Assembly: GCF_026650985.1 (NCBI RefSeq) | Contig: NZ_CP086239.1 | Coordinates: 620,001-684,000 of the forward strand | DNA from: Clostridium estertheticum | GTDB taxonomy: Bacteria; Bacillota; Clostridia; Clostridiales; Clostridiaceae | DNA: 64,000 bases | Direction: 5' to 3' | Shown: piece by piece, positions 53,655 through 63,367 of the stretch | Numbering within the stretch: position 1 is the first letter of the stretch | How the letters are laid out: each line of letters begins with the position of its first letter | Position numbers and translations under genes: made by a program | The notes under the pieces: model-generated | Told to the model about the DNA's origin: nothing | Databases searched by the model: none | What the model saw: only the letters and a program-made list of their open reading frames with translations

Positions 53655-54269
53655 ATGCATAAAAATAAGATGAAAATACGTGAAAGTTCTAAACCTAATA
53701 GTATTATTGAAGAAATGAAACCTGATGAATATAAGGGCAATATAGTAGTTGATTTTTCTAATCCATTCTCATTATATTCATGTGCTGTTAAAGGTGTTTT
53801 TACAAATTATTTAAGAAGCAAAAATGATATTTTTGATAATTATCAAAAAATATTTAATCAGGTGTTAAAGTATTTTTCTGAAAATACATTTAATGATATG
53901 AGATCCAGGAAAAAGGAAACTCATACACATGAAATAAAAGACCAAGATAAAATAGACATCGTTAAAAAGATATTAAAAGAATTAATTAGTTGTCAAGCCC
54001 AGTCAACTATAAAGGTGGATACTATAGTGAAAAATTTAGTCGCAGATGCAGATTTGTGGCAATTATCATACCCGAATGGCATGAGGTTTATCGGGTCACG
54101 CAATGGAAATGTTATGACTTTATTTTTTGTTGATTATCATCATTTAATTTACCCAAATAAAAATTATAATAATAAGGATTTTTTTAGTTATAAATGTTGT
54201 TTAATGAATGAGTTGAAAAATGAGTTGGCTGAATCAGAAATTGCATCGGATGTACAAAATAATGATTAA
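53655..54269 (+). CDS. Partner of the Panacea protein, candidate toxin
   Basis: 204 residues, no known motif. The central part is basic and helical; the C-terminal third has WQLSYPNGMRFIGSRNG and LFFVDYHHLIYPN, suggesting a compact beta-rich domain. Immediate coupling to the Panacea gene makes a toxin role plausible but unproven. Terminator follows. Confidence 0.5.
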   Translation: MHKNKMKIRESSKPNSIIEEMKPDEYKGNIVVDFSNPFSLYSCAVKGVFTNYLRSKNDIFDNYQKIFNQVLKYFSENTFNDMRSRKKETHTHEIKDQDKIDIVKKILKELISCQAQSTIKVDTIVKNLVADADLWQLSYPNGMRFIGSRNGNVMTLFFVDYHHLIYPNKNYNNKDFFSYKCCLMNELKNELAESEIASDVQNND

Positions 54270-54285
54270 TTTAATAAGTATTAAG

Positions 54286-54312
54286 AGCATCCAGAGCGTG
54301 GGTGCTTTTTTA
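54286..54312 (+). terminator. Terminator of the Panacea operon
   Basis: AGCATCC pairs with GGGTGCT (one G-U), followed by TTTTTT. Confidence 0.85.
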
Positions 54313-54376
54313 TTTTATAGGAGTAATTAGAGGATTTCACCATTTAATGGCGAATTATGGTTGTGGGGTGATAAAT

Positions 54377-55357
54377 GTGAGAAGAAACAAGTATAATTCA
54401 TTTTTCAATAAATACAGACTCAAACATAAAAAAGATAATGAGTATGGTGAAAATTATGATTTTATAAAAGAAGCTTATACTAAAAAATTAGGAATAGAAT
54501 TAAATAAGAAATATGTGGAAAGTGAATATGTGAAAATATATGAGAATATTAAATATGAGAAAATAAAAGTTGAAGGGTTACTTGAAAAAAGCAAGGAAAT
54601 TCAAACGACAATAAATGGAGTTGTTACTCCGTTGGCCGTAGTTGCTTTTGTAGCTGAGGCAACCTTTTATCAGGAACAAGGACAAGCAGGCTTAATTATC
54701 TTTGTGTGTTTTATTAGCATAGTAATGCTTAGTCAATTTGTTCTTTCAATGCAAAGAGCAAAAGAAAATTATGTGTATATTACTATTTTACAAGTTTTAG
54801 ATGATATAGTAAAAGAAATATCTGAAAGTAAAATAAGTAATATAAATAATATTTCTGAACAAGAAGTAGCATCTGCTATTGAAACTAATTGTGAGTCAAT
54901 TGAAGACCCAATAGAAAGCATAAATAAAACTGAAAAAAGAAGAATGAAAAAATATAGTAAATTATTTGCTAAACAATTTAATGTTAAAATTAAAGATTAT
55001 AGTGCAGATAGTTATGATACTTTAATTAAAGATATTGAATCTAAGTATAGTGATATGATTAAGGTAGATAAAAACAAACTATTTAATGAAAGAGTTAAAG
55101 CACAAGATAATATTAATAACTGTATTAGAGTAGATGTTTCAAGTTCTGTAGGTGCATTTATTAGCGCTTTTGTGGCATTAGCATTAAAAAACACATTGGA
55201 ATTTAGCAAATTATTTACAATACTTGTATTTGTTGCATTATTTATTATTAGTCAAATGTTTACTGCTTTAATAGACAGTTTAGAAGAAAAAACAATTAAA
55301 AGTTATAATAATATATGTTTAAGTATCCTTCAAAAAATTGAAAATGAGTTGGAATAA
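54377..55357 (+). CDS. Membrane protein with two helical hairpins
   Basis: 326 residues from GTG 54,377, behind GGGGTGATAAAT. An earlier in-frame GTG at 54,302 lies in the preceding terminator and is rejected. Two membrane hairpins, at about residues 80 to 130 and 265 to 310, flank a 130-residue charged central domain. The layout resembles some abortive-infection or superinfection-exclusion proteins, but no family is recognised. Confidence 0.6.
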   Translation: MRRNKYNSFFNKYRLKHKKDNEYGENYDFIKEAYTKKLGIELNKKYVESEYVKIYENIKYEKIKVEGLLEKSKEIQTTINGVVTPLAVVAFVAEATFYQEQGQAGLIIFVCFISIVMLSQFVLSMQRAKENYVYITILQVLDDIVKEISESKISNINNISEQEVASAIETNCESIEDPIESINKTEKRRMKKYSKLFAKQFNVKIKDYSADSYDTLIKDIESKYSDMIKVDKNKLFNERVKAQDNINNCIRVDVSSSVGAFISAFVALALKNTLEFSKLFTILVFVALFIISQMFTALIDSLEEKTIKSYNNICLSILQKIENELE

Positions 55358-55425
55358 AAAAATGAAATTACTAAGATTTAGATTGTAGTAAAAAAAGTAA
55401 ATTGAAGAAAATAAAATATTATAAA

Positions 55426-55461
55426 ACGACACTGAAGCTTAGAAATAGGCTTTTGTGTTGT
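55426..55461 (+). terminator. Hairpin after the membrane protein gene
   Basis: ACGACAC..AAGC pairs with GCTT..GTGTTGT (one G-U). No T-run, so termination efficiency is doubtful. Confidence 0.45.
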
Positions 55462-55543
55462 GAAAGAATAAATAATTTATTTACCCCTTTTTTTGAATGA
55501 TGACAGATGGTATAATATTACTATGAAGTAAATAGGGGGAATC

Positions 55544-55999
55544 ATGATGAGATTATATAGAAAAATAAGTATATGTATGTGTGCTTTGGCATTAGTATTA
55601 TCTTTTGTTGGATGTGGAAGTAAATCTTCTATTACAAAATCTGTTGAAAAACCAGATTTAGTTGTACCCAAAGTAGCACTTACGCAAACACAACTTAATG
55701 CTAAAATAAAAAAAGAATCTGTAAAGGCTGACTTTATAAAACTCAATGGACACGAGACTGAATTTGTTGGTAAATCATATTTAATTGAAGGAACAATAAC
55801 AAATGTTGATAATACAAATACTACATTGCCTTTATTTACAGTAACGACTAAAGAAGATAAGGGAGTAGGAATGTATTCAATAATAAATATTAATAAGGTT
55901 AATATTGCTAAAGGTAATAAAGTATTGGTATATGGTAAGTTAAATGGTAAGAATGATATAGGATTTACAGAGTTAACAGGGAATATTATAGAGAAATAA
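55544..55999 (+). CDS. Lipoprotein with OB-fold-like domain
   Basis: 151 residues: signal peptide with lipobox LSFVGC (Cys about residue 24), then a linker and a beta-rich domain (GKSYLIEGTITNVDNT, GNKVLVYGKLNGKND) like tRNA_anti-type OB folds seen in other small Firmicute lipoproteins. Starts behind AGGGGGAATC. As prophage cargo it may alter the host surface (lysogenic conversion); this is an inference. Confidence 0.7.
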   Translation: MMRLYRKISICMCALALVLSFVGCGSKSSITKSVEKPDLVVPKVALTQTQLNAKIKKESVKADFIKLNGHETEFVGKSYLIEGTITNVDNTNTTLPLFTVTTKEDKGVGMYSIININKVNIAKGNKVLVYGKLNGKNDIGFTELTGNIIEK

Positions 56000-56020
56000 A
56001 TAGTAGTATAAGCATATGGA

Positions 56021-56047
56021 AGAGTCTAGTGATAGGCTCTATTTTTG
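56021..56047 (+). terminator. Terminator after lipoprotein gene
   Basis: AGAG.CTA pairs with TAG.CTCT, followed by ATTTTTG. Confidence 0.75.
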
Positions 56048-56168
56048 TGCGTGGATATATCTGTACCTTATTTTTTTATGAGTGTATGAGTGTAGTAATG
56101 TGATAGTAATTATATAATATAGTGTATGATTATGATAGTACAGTTGGTATGTATATGGAGGTGAGGGT

Positions 56169-56606
56169 ATGTTGTATACATGCACCATATGTAATGGCAA
56201 GGTACAGTATGGGACGTTGTGTGCGTGTGAGGTAGAGAGAGATAACAAAAGGAACAAAGAGTATAAAGCTAAAAGGAATGAAGATAAAGAACTAAAGAAG
56301 AGACAAGTGTTCTACTCAAAGGATGTGTGGTTAAGGTGTAGGAATAAGATAAGAAGGAAGTTCAACAACCTGTGTATCATGTGTCTGATTGAAGATGATG
56401 TTGTTATACCTTCTGACTATGTTCACCACATCCATACGACTGAAGACTATTGGAGTATGAGACTATGTGATGATAACCTTGTGACCTTGTGTGCCACTCA
56501 TCATGCTTGTGTACATAGAGATATGAATGTTAGTAAGAAAGAAGAACAAAAAATAATAAATATATTAGAAGATATGATTGAAGAGTATGAAGAGAATTAT
56601 ATATAG
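56169..56606 (+). CDS. HNH endonuclease of the packaging module
   Basis: 145 residues: an N-terminal zinc-ribbon-like CTICNG..CACE, a basic helix, then the HNH domain with LCIMCLIEDD, DYVHHIHTTED (HH), and DNLVTLCATHHACVH. HNH proteins next to terminase genes assist cos cleavage in many siphophages. Start ATG behind ATGGAGGTGAGG. Confidence 0.88.
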   Translation: MLYTCTICNGKVQYGTLCACEVERDNKRNKEYKAKRNEDKELKKRQVFYSKDVWLRCRNKIRRKFNNLCIMCLIEDDVVIPSDYVHHIHTTEDYWSMRLCDDNLVTLCATHHACVHRDMNVSKKEEQKIINILEDMIEEYEENYI

Positions 56607-56825
56607 AGGGTTGAGGTATAGCATATATACATAAAACAAATAAATAAATAAATAAGAACGTTTGTTTTCATAATTTAAAAAAGAGAGAGTATCCCCCTAG
56701 AAAAAGGTTGGGTTGGAACTACAGAAAGTCGTTGGTGAAGATTCAATAAAAAAATAGTCCCTTTTCAAGTTTTTAACATAATAAGTAATAAAATAATAAG
56801 AAATAACGAATTGGAGGTGAGCAAA
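56607..56825. other. Region between HNH and terminase, candidate cos site
   Basis: TATCCCCCTAG (about 56,690) is an isolated C-run in A+T-rich DNA, followed by AAAGGTTGGGTTGG and a CAGAAAGTCG patch. In HNH phages the cos site lies in this interval. The location is by analogy only. Confidence 0.3.
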
Positions 56826-57293
56826 ATGGCAAATATTAAACCAATTGAACTGCAAACAAAACATAGTAATCCAGAAGATATACAGAAAAGAATGGAAACT
56901 GAGGAAGCATTAAAAGGTAATACTGTAATTGAAATTAAACCACCAACTTCATTATCTACAACTGGTAAAAAGTTCTATAAGAAAATAATAGAAATTTTAC
57001 CTAGTGGATTTTTAAATGGAGGAGATACATATTGTGTAACTATTATTGCAGAGTCTTTAGATAAGATGCAATTATGTCAAAAGGAAATTAATAAAAATGG
57101 ATTGTTTATTGATGGGAATGAAAATAAAGGTGTTGGAACATACAAAAAATATGTGGATATATTTAATACATTTTCACAGAAGATTGGCTTATCTCCAAGG
57201 GACAGAGCAAGTTTATCAATACTTAATATCAATAGTGAAACAGATAAAAATGATAAGGTCTTACAGGCACTCAAGGGTGGCGATAATAAATGA
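56826..57293 (+). CDS. terS: Terminase small subunit (P27 family)
   Basis: 155 residues from ATG 56,826 (TTGGAGGTG upstream). Carries the P27-type pattern: LSTTGKKFYKKIIEILP, then TYCVTIIAESLDKMQLCQKE and LSPRDRASLSIL. It recognises phage DNA for packaging. Overlaps terL by 4 bp. Confidence 0.88.
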   Translation: MANIKPIELQTKHSNPEDIQKRMETEEALKGNTVIEIKPPTSLSTTGKKFYKKIIEILPSGFLNGGDTYCVTIIAESLDKMQLCQKEINKNGLFIDGNENKGVGTYKKYVDIFNTFSQKIGLSPRDRASLSILNINSETDKNDKVLQALKGGDNK

Positions 57294-58975
57294 TTTTATT
57301 AGAACAAGGGTTACAATATGCGAAAGATGTTGTAAGTGGTAAAGAAATTACAACCAAAGAAGTTGTGAGACAATGTGAAATATTTCTTGAAGATTATGAA
57401 GTAAATCAATTTAAAGAAGAATTTAAATATTATGCTGATGAAGATAAATTAGAAGTAATAGATAATCTTTTAAAGTTATTAAATTTTGCTACTGGCTTTG
57501 TAGCAGGACAACCAGTATTGGAAAACCTAGCACCCTTTCAATGTTTTTTATTGATTGGTGTTTTTTTATTTAGATTTAAAAATAACTCTGATAAATTTAT
57601 GCATAATGATATTACATTATTTATAAGTAGAAAAAATGCGAAGACAGCAATCGTAGGAATAATATATATATTGCTAATGCTGACAGAACCAAATTATTCA
57701 GAATTTTATTCTATATGTTTAACTAAAGAATTATCAGCTGAGATAAGAAAATCAATGGGACAAATATTAGAAGCAAGTCCTAGTTTAATTAGACACTTTA
57801 AAATAAGTAAAACATTTACAGGAAGTATTATTTGTAAATTAACTCATAGTTTTTATAAACCAAGAACAAGTGAAGCAGGAAAGAACAATTCAGTAAGACC
57901 ATCTGCAGTATGTTCAGATGAGCATGGTAATTTCCAAAATGCAGATAACTTTAATGCTATGCGTGGTGGACAAAAGAATGTAATTAATCCAATTGTGTTT
58001 CGTACAACAACCGCATATGCAATAACTAATTCTATTATGGAAGAGGATATTGATTATATTAGGAAAGTATTTGATGGAGTCTATGAGGATGATAGACAAT
58101 TTGCTCTATTATATTATGCAGAAGAGGAACATCTATGGGATGACACAGGGATATATCAATCAAATCCTTTAAGAATAGAAGAAAACTATGAAATCATAAG
58201 AGAAAATAGGAAGAGAGCATTAGTTAAATCAACAGAAAAGATTGAATATTTAACCAAGGATATGAATAATTTTCTACAAGGTGATGCCGAAAATACATAT
58301 TTAGATGTTAAAACATGGAAGAAGTTAAGTGTTCCTAAGATAGATTTACATGGAAAAGAAGTAACTGTAGGAGGAGATTTTGCAATTAGCTTAGATTTAA
58401 ATGCAATTTCAATTATGTACAAGGAAAAAGGAAAATATTATTTAGTAAGTAAAGGATTTTTACCCAAAGAGACATTAGCAGAACGTAGAGAGAAAATTGA
58501 TTATTATTCCTATGAAGATGTAGGATATTGTGAATTGATGGAAGGTAGAATTGCAAATTATATAAGGATAGAAGAATACATAAGAAGTATTGAAACTCTC
58601 TATAATTGTAAAATAGCTTGTATAGTAAGTGATCCTTTTAATGCATTGCAGATGATGAATAATTTAAGTAATGATTATGAGGTTGTTTTGTTGAAGCAAA
58701 CATACACAAGTTTAAGTCCAAGTATTAAAGCCTTTAGAGATTCTGTTTATAATAATGAAATAATTTATCAAGAAAATAAACTACTAGATTTTTGTGTAAG
58801 TAATGCTGTAGAGGTTAGAGCCAAAGTTACAGAAGACATATTACTGGCTAAAGAAAATAAAAATAAACAAAGAATTGATATGCTTATGAGTAGTATATTT
58901 GCATATAGCCAAATTTATCTAATTGAAGAAGCACCATATAATGCAATAGATGAGCTAGATAAGATGGATTGGTAG
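57290..58975 (+). CDS. terL: Terminase large subunit
   Basis: 561 residues: ATPase domain with Walker A-like ISRKNAKTA (residues 112 to 120), a Walker B region around VCSDEHGNF, and a nuclease domain starting VGGDFAISLDLNAISI with later VSDPFNALQM aspartate. This is the standard HK97-type large terminase, the motor and endonuclease for packaging. Complete length. Confidence 0.94.
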   Translation: MILLEQGLQYAKDVVSGKEITTKEVVRQCEIFLEDYEVNQFKEEFKYYADEDKLEVIDNLLKLLNFATGFVAGQPVLENLAPFQCFLLIGVFLFRFKNNSDKFMHNDITLFISRKNAKTAIVGIIYILLMLTEPNYSEFYSICLTKELSAEIRKSMGQILEASPSLIRHFKISKTFTGSIICKLTHSFYKPRTSEAGKNNSVRPSAVCSDEHGNFQNADNFNAMRGGQKNVINPIVFRTTTAYAITNSIMEEDIDYIRKVFDGVYEDDRQFALLYYAEEEHLWDDTGIYQSNPLRIEENYEIIRENRKRALVKSTEKIEYLTKDMNNFLQGDAENTYLDVKTWKKLSVPKIDLHGKEVTVGGDFAISLDLNAISIMYKEKGKYYLVSKGFLPKETLAERREKIDYYSYEDVGYCELMEGRIANYIRIEEYIRSIETLYNCKIACIVSDPFNALQMMNNLSNDYEVVLLKQTYTSLSPSIKAFRDSVYNNEIIYQENKLLDFCVSNAVEVRAKVTEDILLAKENKNKQRIDMLMSSIFAYSQIYLIEEAPYNAIDELDKMDW

Positions 58976-58988
58976 AGGAGATGAGAGT

Positions 58989-59210
58989 TTGAAAAAGAAA
59001 CTTAAAAATAATATAAATAAGTTTATCAAAAGTATTAAAAAGATAACAAATAAAAGCACATTTGAAATGGAATTAGTATTTTTAATAGGAACGTTTATTA
59101 TTGTTTTTACTAATTTCCTCTTAAATTTCTTTTTAGGAATGTATTTCTTAGGATTGATTTTAATTGTATATAGTATTTTTATATATAAGTTAACTAAGGT
59201 GAGGAGGTGA
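58989..59210 (+). CDS. Small membrane protein between terminase and portal
   Basis: 73 residues, start TTG 58,989 behind GAGGAGATGAG. A basic amphipathic N-terminus is followed by two hydrophobic helices. Similar small membrane proteins occur at this place in other phages; function unknown, and a holin role is not supported by position. Confidence 0.6.
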   Translation: MKKKLKNNINKFIKSIKKITNKSTFEMELVFLIGTFIIVFTNFLLNFFLGMYFLGLILIVYSIFIYKLTKVRR

Positions 59211-59218
59211 TGTGAAAA

Positions 59219-60457
59219 ATGATATTCGACAAACTAGAAAATAGAGATGCTGTAGATGTAAATGATTGGAAAGATGTATATAGTTTTGAAAAAGGATATG
59301 ACACAACAATGTTTTCAAGTTGCTTCCAAGAAAGTGACTATTTCAAGTGTATAAAAATAATATCTTCAGATGTTGCAAAAGTGCCACTATTAGTTAAGCA
59401 ACATACTGAAAATGGCGAGAGAATTGCAAAGGAACACCCTTTATTTGATATATTAAAGAATCGTCCAAATCCGTATATGAGTGCCGTAGATTTCTTTAAA
59501 AGTATGGAAGCCACAAGACAACATAATGGAGATAGTGCTAGTTTAATAGTAAGGAATATTAGAGGACAAATAACTGGTTTATATCCAATAAATATAATTG
59601 AAATTCTAATTGACGATGTAGGTTTATTAAAAACAAAAAAAGTTGTTATGCCAATAGTTGTAACATATACATGTGGTAAAGATGGACAATAATATACTGC
59701 AAGATATGAGGATATATTACACTTTAAAGGATTTACACTTGATGGAATGACAAGTATGTGCGTTAGAAAGAGTCTTAAAACAACGTTAGATACTAATATT
59801 TCTGCTAAAAATTATCAAAAAGAATTATTCAGCAATGGATTAACAAGTAAAGCAGTAGTTCAGCTCACGAGTGATATAAAAGATGAAAAAGAATTAAGAA
59901 AAACACAAGAAAAATTTAATAGAATGTATAGTTCTAAAGGTCGTATTCTAACGGTACCAGCAGGATATTCTGTGCAACCATTAAATTTATCATTAACGGA
60001 CGCAGAATTTTCTGTATTACGCAAAATGGGAACAGTTGATACATTTACAAGTTTTGGAGTTCCATTATATATGGCAGGAATATTAGACGGATATAACAAC
60101 AATGCAATGGAACAAGCTACTTTAAGTTTTTTGAATGATACATTGCAAGTGGAATTTACTTCTATTGAACAAGAAGGTAATTATAAATTATTGACTGAAA
60201 CTGACCGTAAAAATGGTTACTATTTAGAGTCTGATACTACTTATTTATTTAAGCAAGATTCTAAAACTCTTACAGCTATTTTAATATCTCAAGTACAAAA
60301 TGGAATCACAAGACCGAATGAAGCAAGACGAAAACTTGGATATGATGATGATATTAATGGTGATGAACTATTGTTACATTCTGGAATGATGCCTTTGAGC
60401 ATGGTATTAAACCCAGTACTAGTACCCTTGACAACACAAGAAGTTAAACCAGTTTAA
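59219..60457 (+). pseudogene. Phage portal protein with one in-frame ochre codon
   Basis: The two frames 59,219-59,692 and 59,693-60,457 are in the same phase and together give a 412-residue HK97-type portal: YFKCIKIISSDVAKVPLLV, HPLFDILKNRPNPYM, ATRQHNGDSA, then HFKGFTLDGMTS, MYSSKGRILTVPAGYS, and ITRPNEARRKLGYDD. Only TAA at 59,690-59,692 (codon 158) interrupts it. No ribosome site precedes the first downstream ATG (59,747). Either the prophage portal is inactivated by a point mutation, the stop is read through, or the base is a sequencing error. Without the portal no heads could assemble. Confidence 0.88.
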
Positions 60458-60506
60458 TTTTGTGAAGTCATGAAATAAAAATAATACAGAAAGAGAGGTG
60501 TGATAT

Positions 60507-61109
60507 TTGGAAAAAGAAATTCGCAATATTATAGTTAATAAATTAGAAACTAGAGTTGCAACAGATTCTAGTGAAAAGATAATTTCCGGATACATAAATA
60601 AGTTTAATGCAAGAAGTCAGTATATGGGATTCTATGAAGAAGTAGCAACAGGATCATTTGATAAAACATTAGCAGATGGACATAACATATTTGCAATGTT
60701 TAACCATAACGATGATAAAATATTAGGTTCTACTAGAGCAAATAGTTTGAAATTATCTATTGATGAAGTTGGATTAGCATTTGAATTAAGAATAAATGAC
60801 AAAATATCTTATGCTAATGATTTATATGAATTAGTACAAGAAGGTTCTATAGATGGATGTAGTTTTGGATTCTATGTTATAGATGATTCTTGGGTAACGA
60901 CAACTGAGGGGATAGACTTGAGAATAATTAAAGAAATTGAGTTGATAGAGTGTACATTAACGCCATTTCCTGCTTATCTTGATAGTCAAGCAAGTTGTAG
61001 AAGTTTTACAAAGTTTGAGGAATCTAAAACCAAAGACGAAGAAATAAGATTATTAAAATCAAAACAAGAAAATTTAAAAGCAAAATTATTAATAGAGTTA
61101 GAACTTTAA
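60507..61109 (+). CDS. HK97-type prohead protease
   Basis: 200 residues, start TTG 60,507 behind AGAGAGGTG. Family pattern: ISGYINKFNARSQ, EEVATGSFDKTL, AMFNHNDDKILGST (catalytic His), VQEGSIDGCSFGF (catalytic Ser), and ECTLTPFPAY. It trims the delta domain of the capsid protein during head maturation. Confidence 0.93.
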   Translation: MEKEIRNIIVNKLETRVATDSSEKIISGYINKFNARSQYMGFYEEVATGSFDKTLADGHNIFAMFNHNDDKILGSTRANSLKLSIDEVGLAFELRINDKISYANDLYELVQEGSIDGCSFGFYVIDDSWVTTTEGIDLRIIKEIELIECTLTPFPAYLDSQASCRSFTKFEESKTKDEEIRLLKSKQENLKAKLLIELEL

Positions 61110-61194
61110 GATTACTGAAATGATAGGTAGTCTTATTTTTATGCTCAAAAACAGTATCACACAAAAAATAAATTATAAAGTGAGGTTTTTATAA

Positions 61195-62283
61195 ATGAAT
61201 ATTACAGAAATGAGAGCAAAAATTGGTGAAATGAAAGTAGAGGTTAGAACTCTATTAGAATCAGATGTTACATTAGCAGGAACAAAAATGGAAGAGGTTA
61301 GAAATTTAGAGAAAGCACTTAAATTACAAATTGAATTAGGTGAAGAAGAAAAGAGAGACATATTAGACCAAAGCAAAAATAAAAAGGATGGTGTTGTAAA
61401 AATGGAAAAAGTAAACGAAATGAGAGCAATAACAAAACAATTAATGGGAAAAGAATTAACTCCAGAAGAAAGATCAGCAATAATGTCATCTGATAATGCT
61501 GTATTAATTCCAAAACAACTTATAATGGACGTAATAAAATTAAGTACAGGATATGGTTCACTAAAAGGAATATGTGCTGTTATTCCCGTTGTAAAAAATG
61601 AAGGTTCGATTCCAGTTGTAGATATTAGTGGACAAAATGCTTTACTTACAGTAGTTGAAGGTGATGCAATAATTGATGGTAAGTTAGTTTCTACAGACCT
61701 TAAATTTAAATGCTCTAAAGTTGGTTTAATCCAAGAATTAACTTCTGAAAGTGTGGATGATGCCGAAGTTGAAATTGAGTCACTTATCAGGGAGAATTTT
61801 GTTGAAATCAGTGTATCTAACGAAAATGCAAAGATTCTTAACGTAGTTAAAACTAATGCAGTAGCAGTAGTTGCAACAGGATATGAGGATATAGATACTG
61901 CAATTGATAGTGCATTGCCAAGTGTAAAAGCAAATTTAGCTACTATTACAAATGTAACTGGATATTGTCATATAAAAGCTCAAAAAGATTTAACTTCAGG
62001 TAAGAAACTAGATTTAATTACTATGGTTGGTACACAAGAATACTACTATGGTCATCCAATTTATGTAGTAGAAGATACTTTACTTCCAATAGCAGAAGGA
62101 AAAACACAAGTTTACTATGTTGGTAACTTTAAAGAAGCAGTTAAATACTTTGATAGAAACCAATTTACAGTAGCAAAATCAACAGAAGCAGGATTTAATA
62201 CTGATACAGTTAAACTAAGAATACTTAAAAGATTTGATGTAACAAAGGGTTCAATTAGATCATTAAAGAAAATAGAATTTTAA
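61195..62283 (+). CDS. Major capsid protein (HK97 fold)
   Basis: 362 residues. The N-terminal 70 residues are a coiled-coil delta domain (MRAKIGEMKVEVRTL) removed by the protease. The mature part shows HK97 capsid features: VLIPKQLIMDVIKLSTGYG, VGLIQELTSESVDDAEVEIE (E loop), and YYGHPIYVVEDTLLP (P domain). No gaps, so it appears intact. Confidence 0.93.
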   Translation: MNITEMRAKIGEMKVEVRTLLESDVTLAGTKMEEVRNLEKALKLQIELGEEEKRDILDQSKNKKDGVVKMEKVNEMRAITKQLMGKELTPEERSAIMSSDNAVLIPKQLIMDVIKLSTGYGSLKGICAVIPVVKNEGSIPVVDISGQNALLTVVEGDAIIDGKLVSTDLKFKCSKVGLIQELTSESVDDAEVEIESLIRENFVEISVSNENAKILNVVKTNAVAVVATGYEDIDTAIDSALPSVKANLATITNVTGYCHIKAQKDLTSGKKLDLITMVGTQEYYYGHPIYVVEDTLLPIAEGKTQVYYVGNFKEAVKYFDRNQFTVAKSTEAGFNTDTVKLRILKRFDVTKGSIRSLKKIEF

Positions 62284-62340
62284 TTAAAAGGGGGGTGGCT
62301 AGTCTGCCCTATTTTAATTTAAGAAAGGATTGGTGGTGGT

Positions 62341-62625
62341 ATGGATTTAGAATTTATCAAAACATATCTTAAAATTGATGGTGATGAAGAAGACGAATAT
62401 TTACAGGATTTGATAGATGTAAGTCTAATTTATATTGATTTTATGGTTGGTGAGAATTATAAACAAGATTTAAAAGCAGTTAAATTAGCAGGATTATTGC
62501 AAAGAAAATTAATTGCAGATATGCATGAGAATAAAACAACAATAATTTCTACAAATACTAAAGCAGATAGAATTGTAATTAGTATTTTAGATAAATTAAG
62601 TAATTATGAAGATGTTATTATATGA
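62341..62625 (+). CDS. Head-tail connector (gp6-like)
   Basis: 94 residues, MDLEFIKTYLKIDGDEEDEYL with the LQDLIDVSLIYIDF helix, typical of gp6/gp15-type adaptors bound below the portal. Start behind GGATTGGTGGT. Overlaps the next gene by 4 bp. Confidence 0.85.
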   Translation: MDLEFIKTYLKIDGDEEDEYLQDLIDVSLIYIDFMVGENYKQDLKAVKLAGLLQRKLIADMHENKTTIISTNTKADRIVISILDKLSNYEDVII

Positions 62626-62975
62626 ATGATTTTAGTATAGATATAAATAATTTGAATAAAAGGATAATAATACAAGAATATACCTCAACAACTAAAAATG
62701 GATTTGTAACAAAAACGTGGGATACTTACAAACCAGTTTGGGCAAGTATGAATAATTTATATGGTTCTGAGTTCTATTCTGCAATGTCTGTTCAAGCAGA
62801 AAATACAGTAGAATTTGTTGTAAGATATTCAAATGCTTTAGAAATCTTATTGGAAAAAGGTAGCACAAAGAAATATAGAATATTTTGGAAAGACAGAACA
62901 TTTAATATAACGTTTGTTGACGATATAAAATATCAGCATGTATGGATTAAAATTAAAACTTTGGAGGTGGGATAA
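62622..62975 (+). CDS. Head closure (stopper) protein
   Basis: 117 residues of the phage head-tail adaptor family: NLNKRIIIQEYTSTTKNGF, WDTYKPVWASMNNLYGSEFY, EFVVRYSN and the C-terminal RIFWKDRTFNITFVDDIKY. It closes the filled head. Overlaps the next gene by one base. Confidence 0.85.
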   Translation: MNDFSIDINNLNKRIIIQEYTSTTKNGFVTKTWDTYKPVWASMNNLYGSEFYSAMSVQAENTVEFVVRYSNALEILLEKGSTKKYRIFWKDRTFNITFVDDIKYQHVWIKIKTLEVG

Positions 62976-63367
62976 TGGCAGGAATTGAAGTTGAAGGAAT
63001 GGACGAGTTACTCGCAAAACTTGAAAACATGAGTAATAAAGTATCTAATGTTATAACTAAAACCGCACTTGAAGCTTCTGCTGTCCCAGTTTTAGAGGAT
63101 GCTAAGAGTACAAGTGTATTTTCTGATAGAAGTGGTAAATTAAGAGATGGTTTAAAAATAGGTAAAATTAAAACTAAGAACGGTGAAAAATACATAGAAA
63201 TTGGAATTGCGAAAGAAGATGTATCAGAAATATTTTATGGTAAATTTATAGAATGGGGTGCATCTAATCAAGCCACTAGACCATTTTTACAACTCGCATT
63301 AGAAAAAAACAGAAATAAAATAAAAGAAATTATGACTGCAACATTAAAAGAAGGTTTGGGTTTATGA
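62975..63367 (+). CDS. HK97 gp10-like tail component
   Basis: 130 residues: EVEGMDELLAKLENMSNKV, RSGKLRDGLKIGK, and the family ending FIEWGASNQATRPFLQLAL. Connects neck and tail. Overlaps the next gene by 4 bp. Confidence 0.88.
   Translation: MAGIEVEGMDELLAKLENMSNKVSNVITKTALEASAVPVLEDAKSTSVFSDRSGKLRDGLKIGKIKTKNGEKYIEIGIAKEDVSEIFYGKFIEWGASNQATRPFLQLALEKNRNKIKEIMTATLKEGLGL

Noticed and set aside
54302-54376. Longer N-terminus of the membrane protein at 54,377
   Set aside because: The extension starts inside the terminator of the preceding operon and has no ribosome site.
59747-60457. Separate gene for the second half of the portal
   Set aside because: It is in phase with the first half, has no ribosome site, and only the joined frame gives a complete portal protein.
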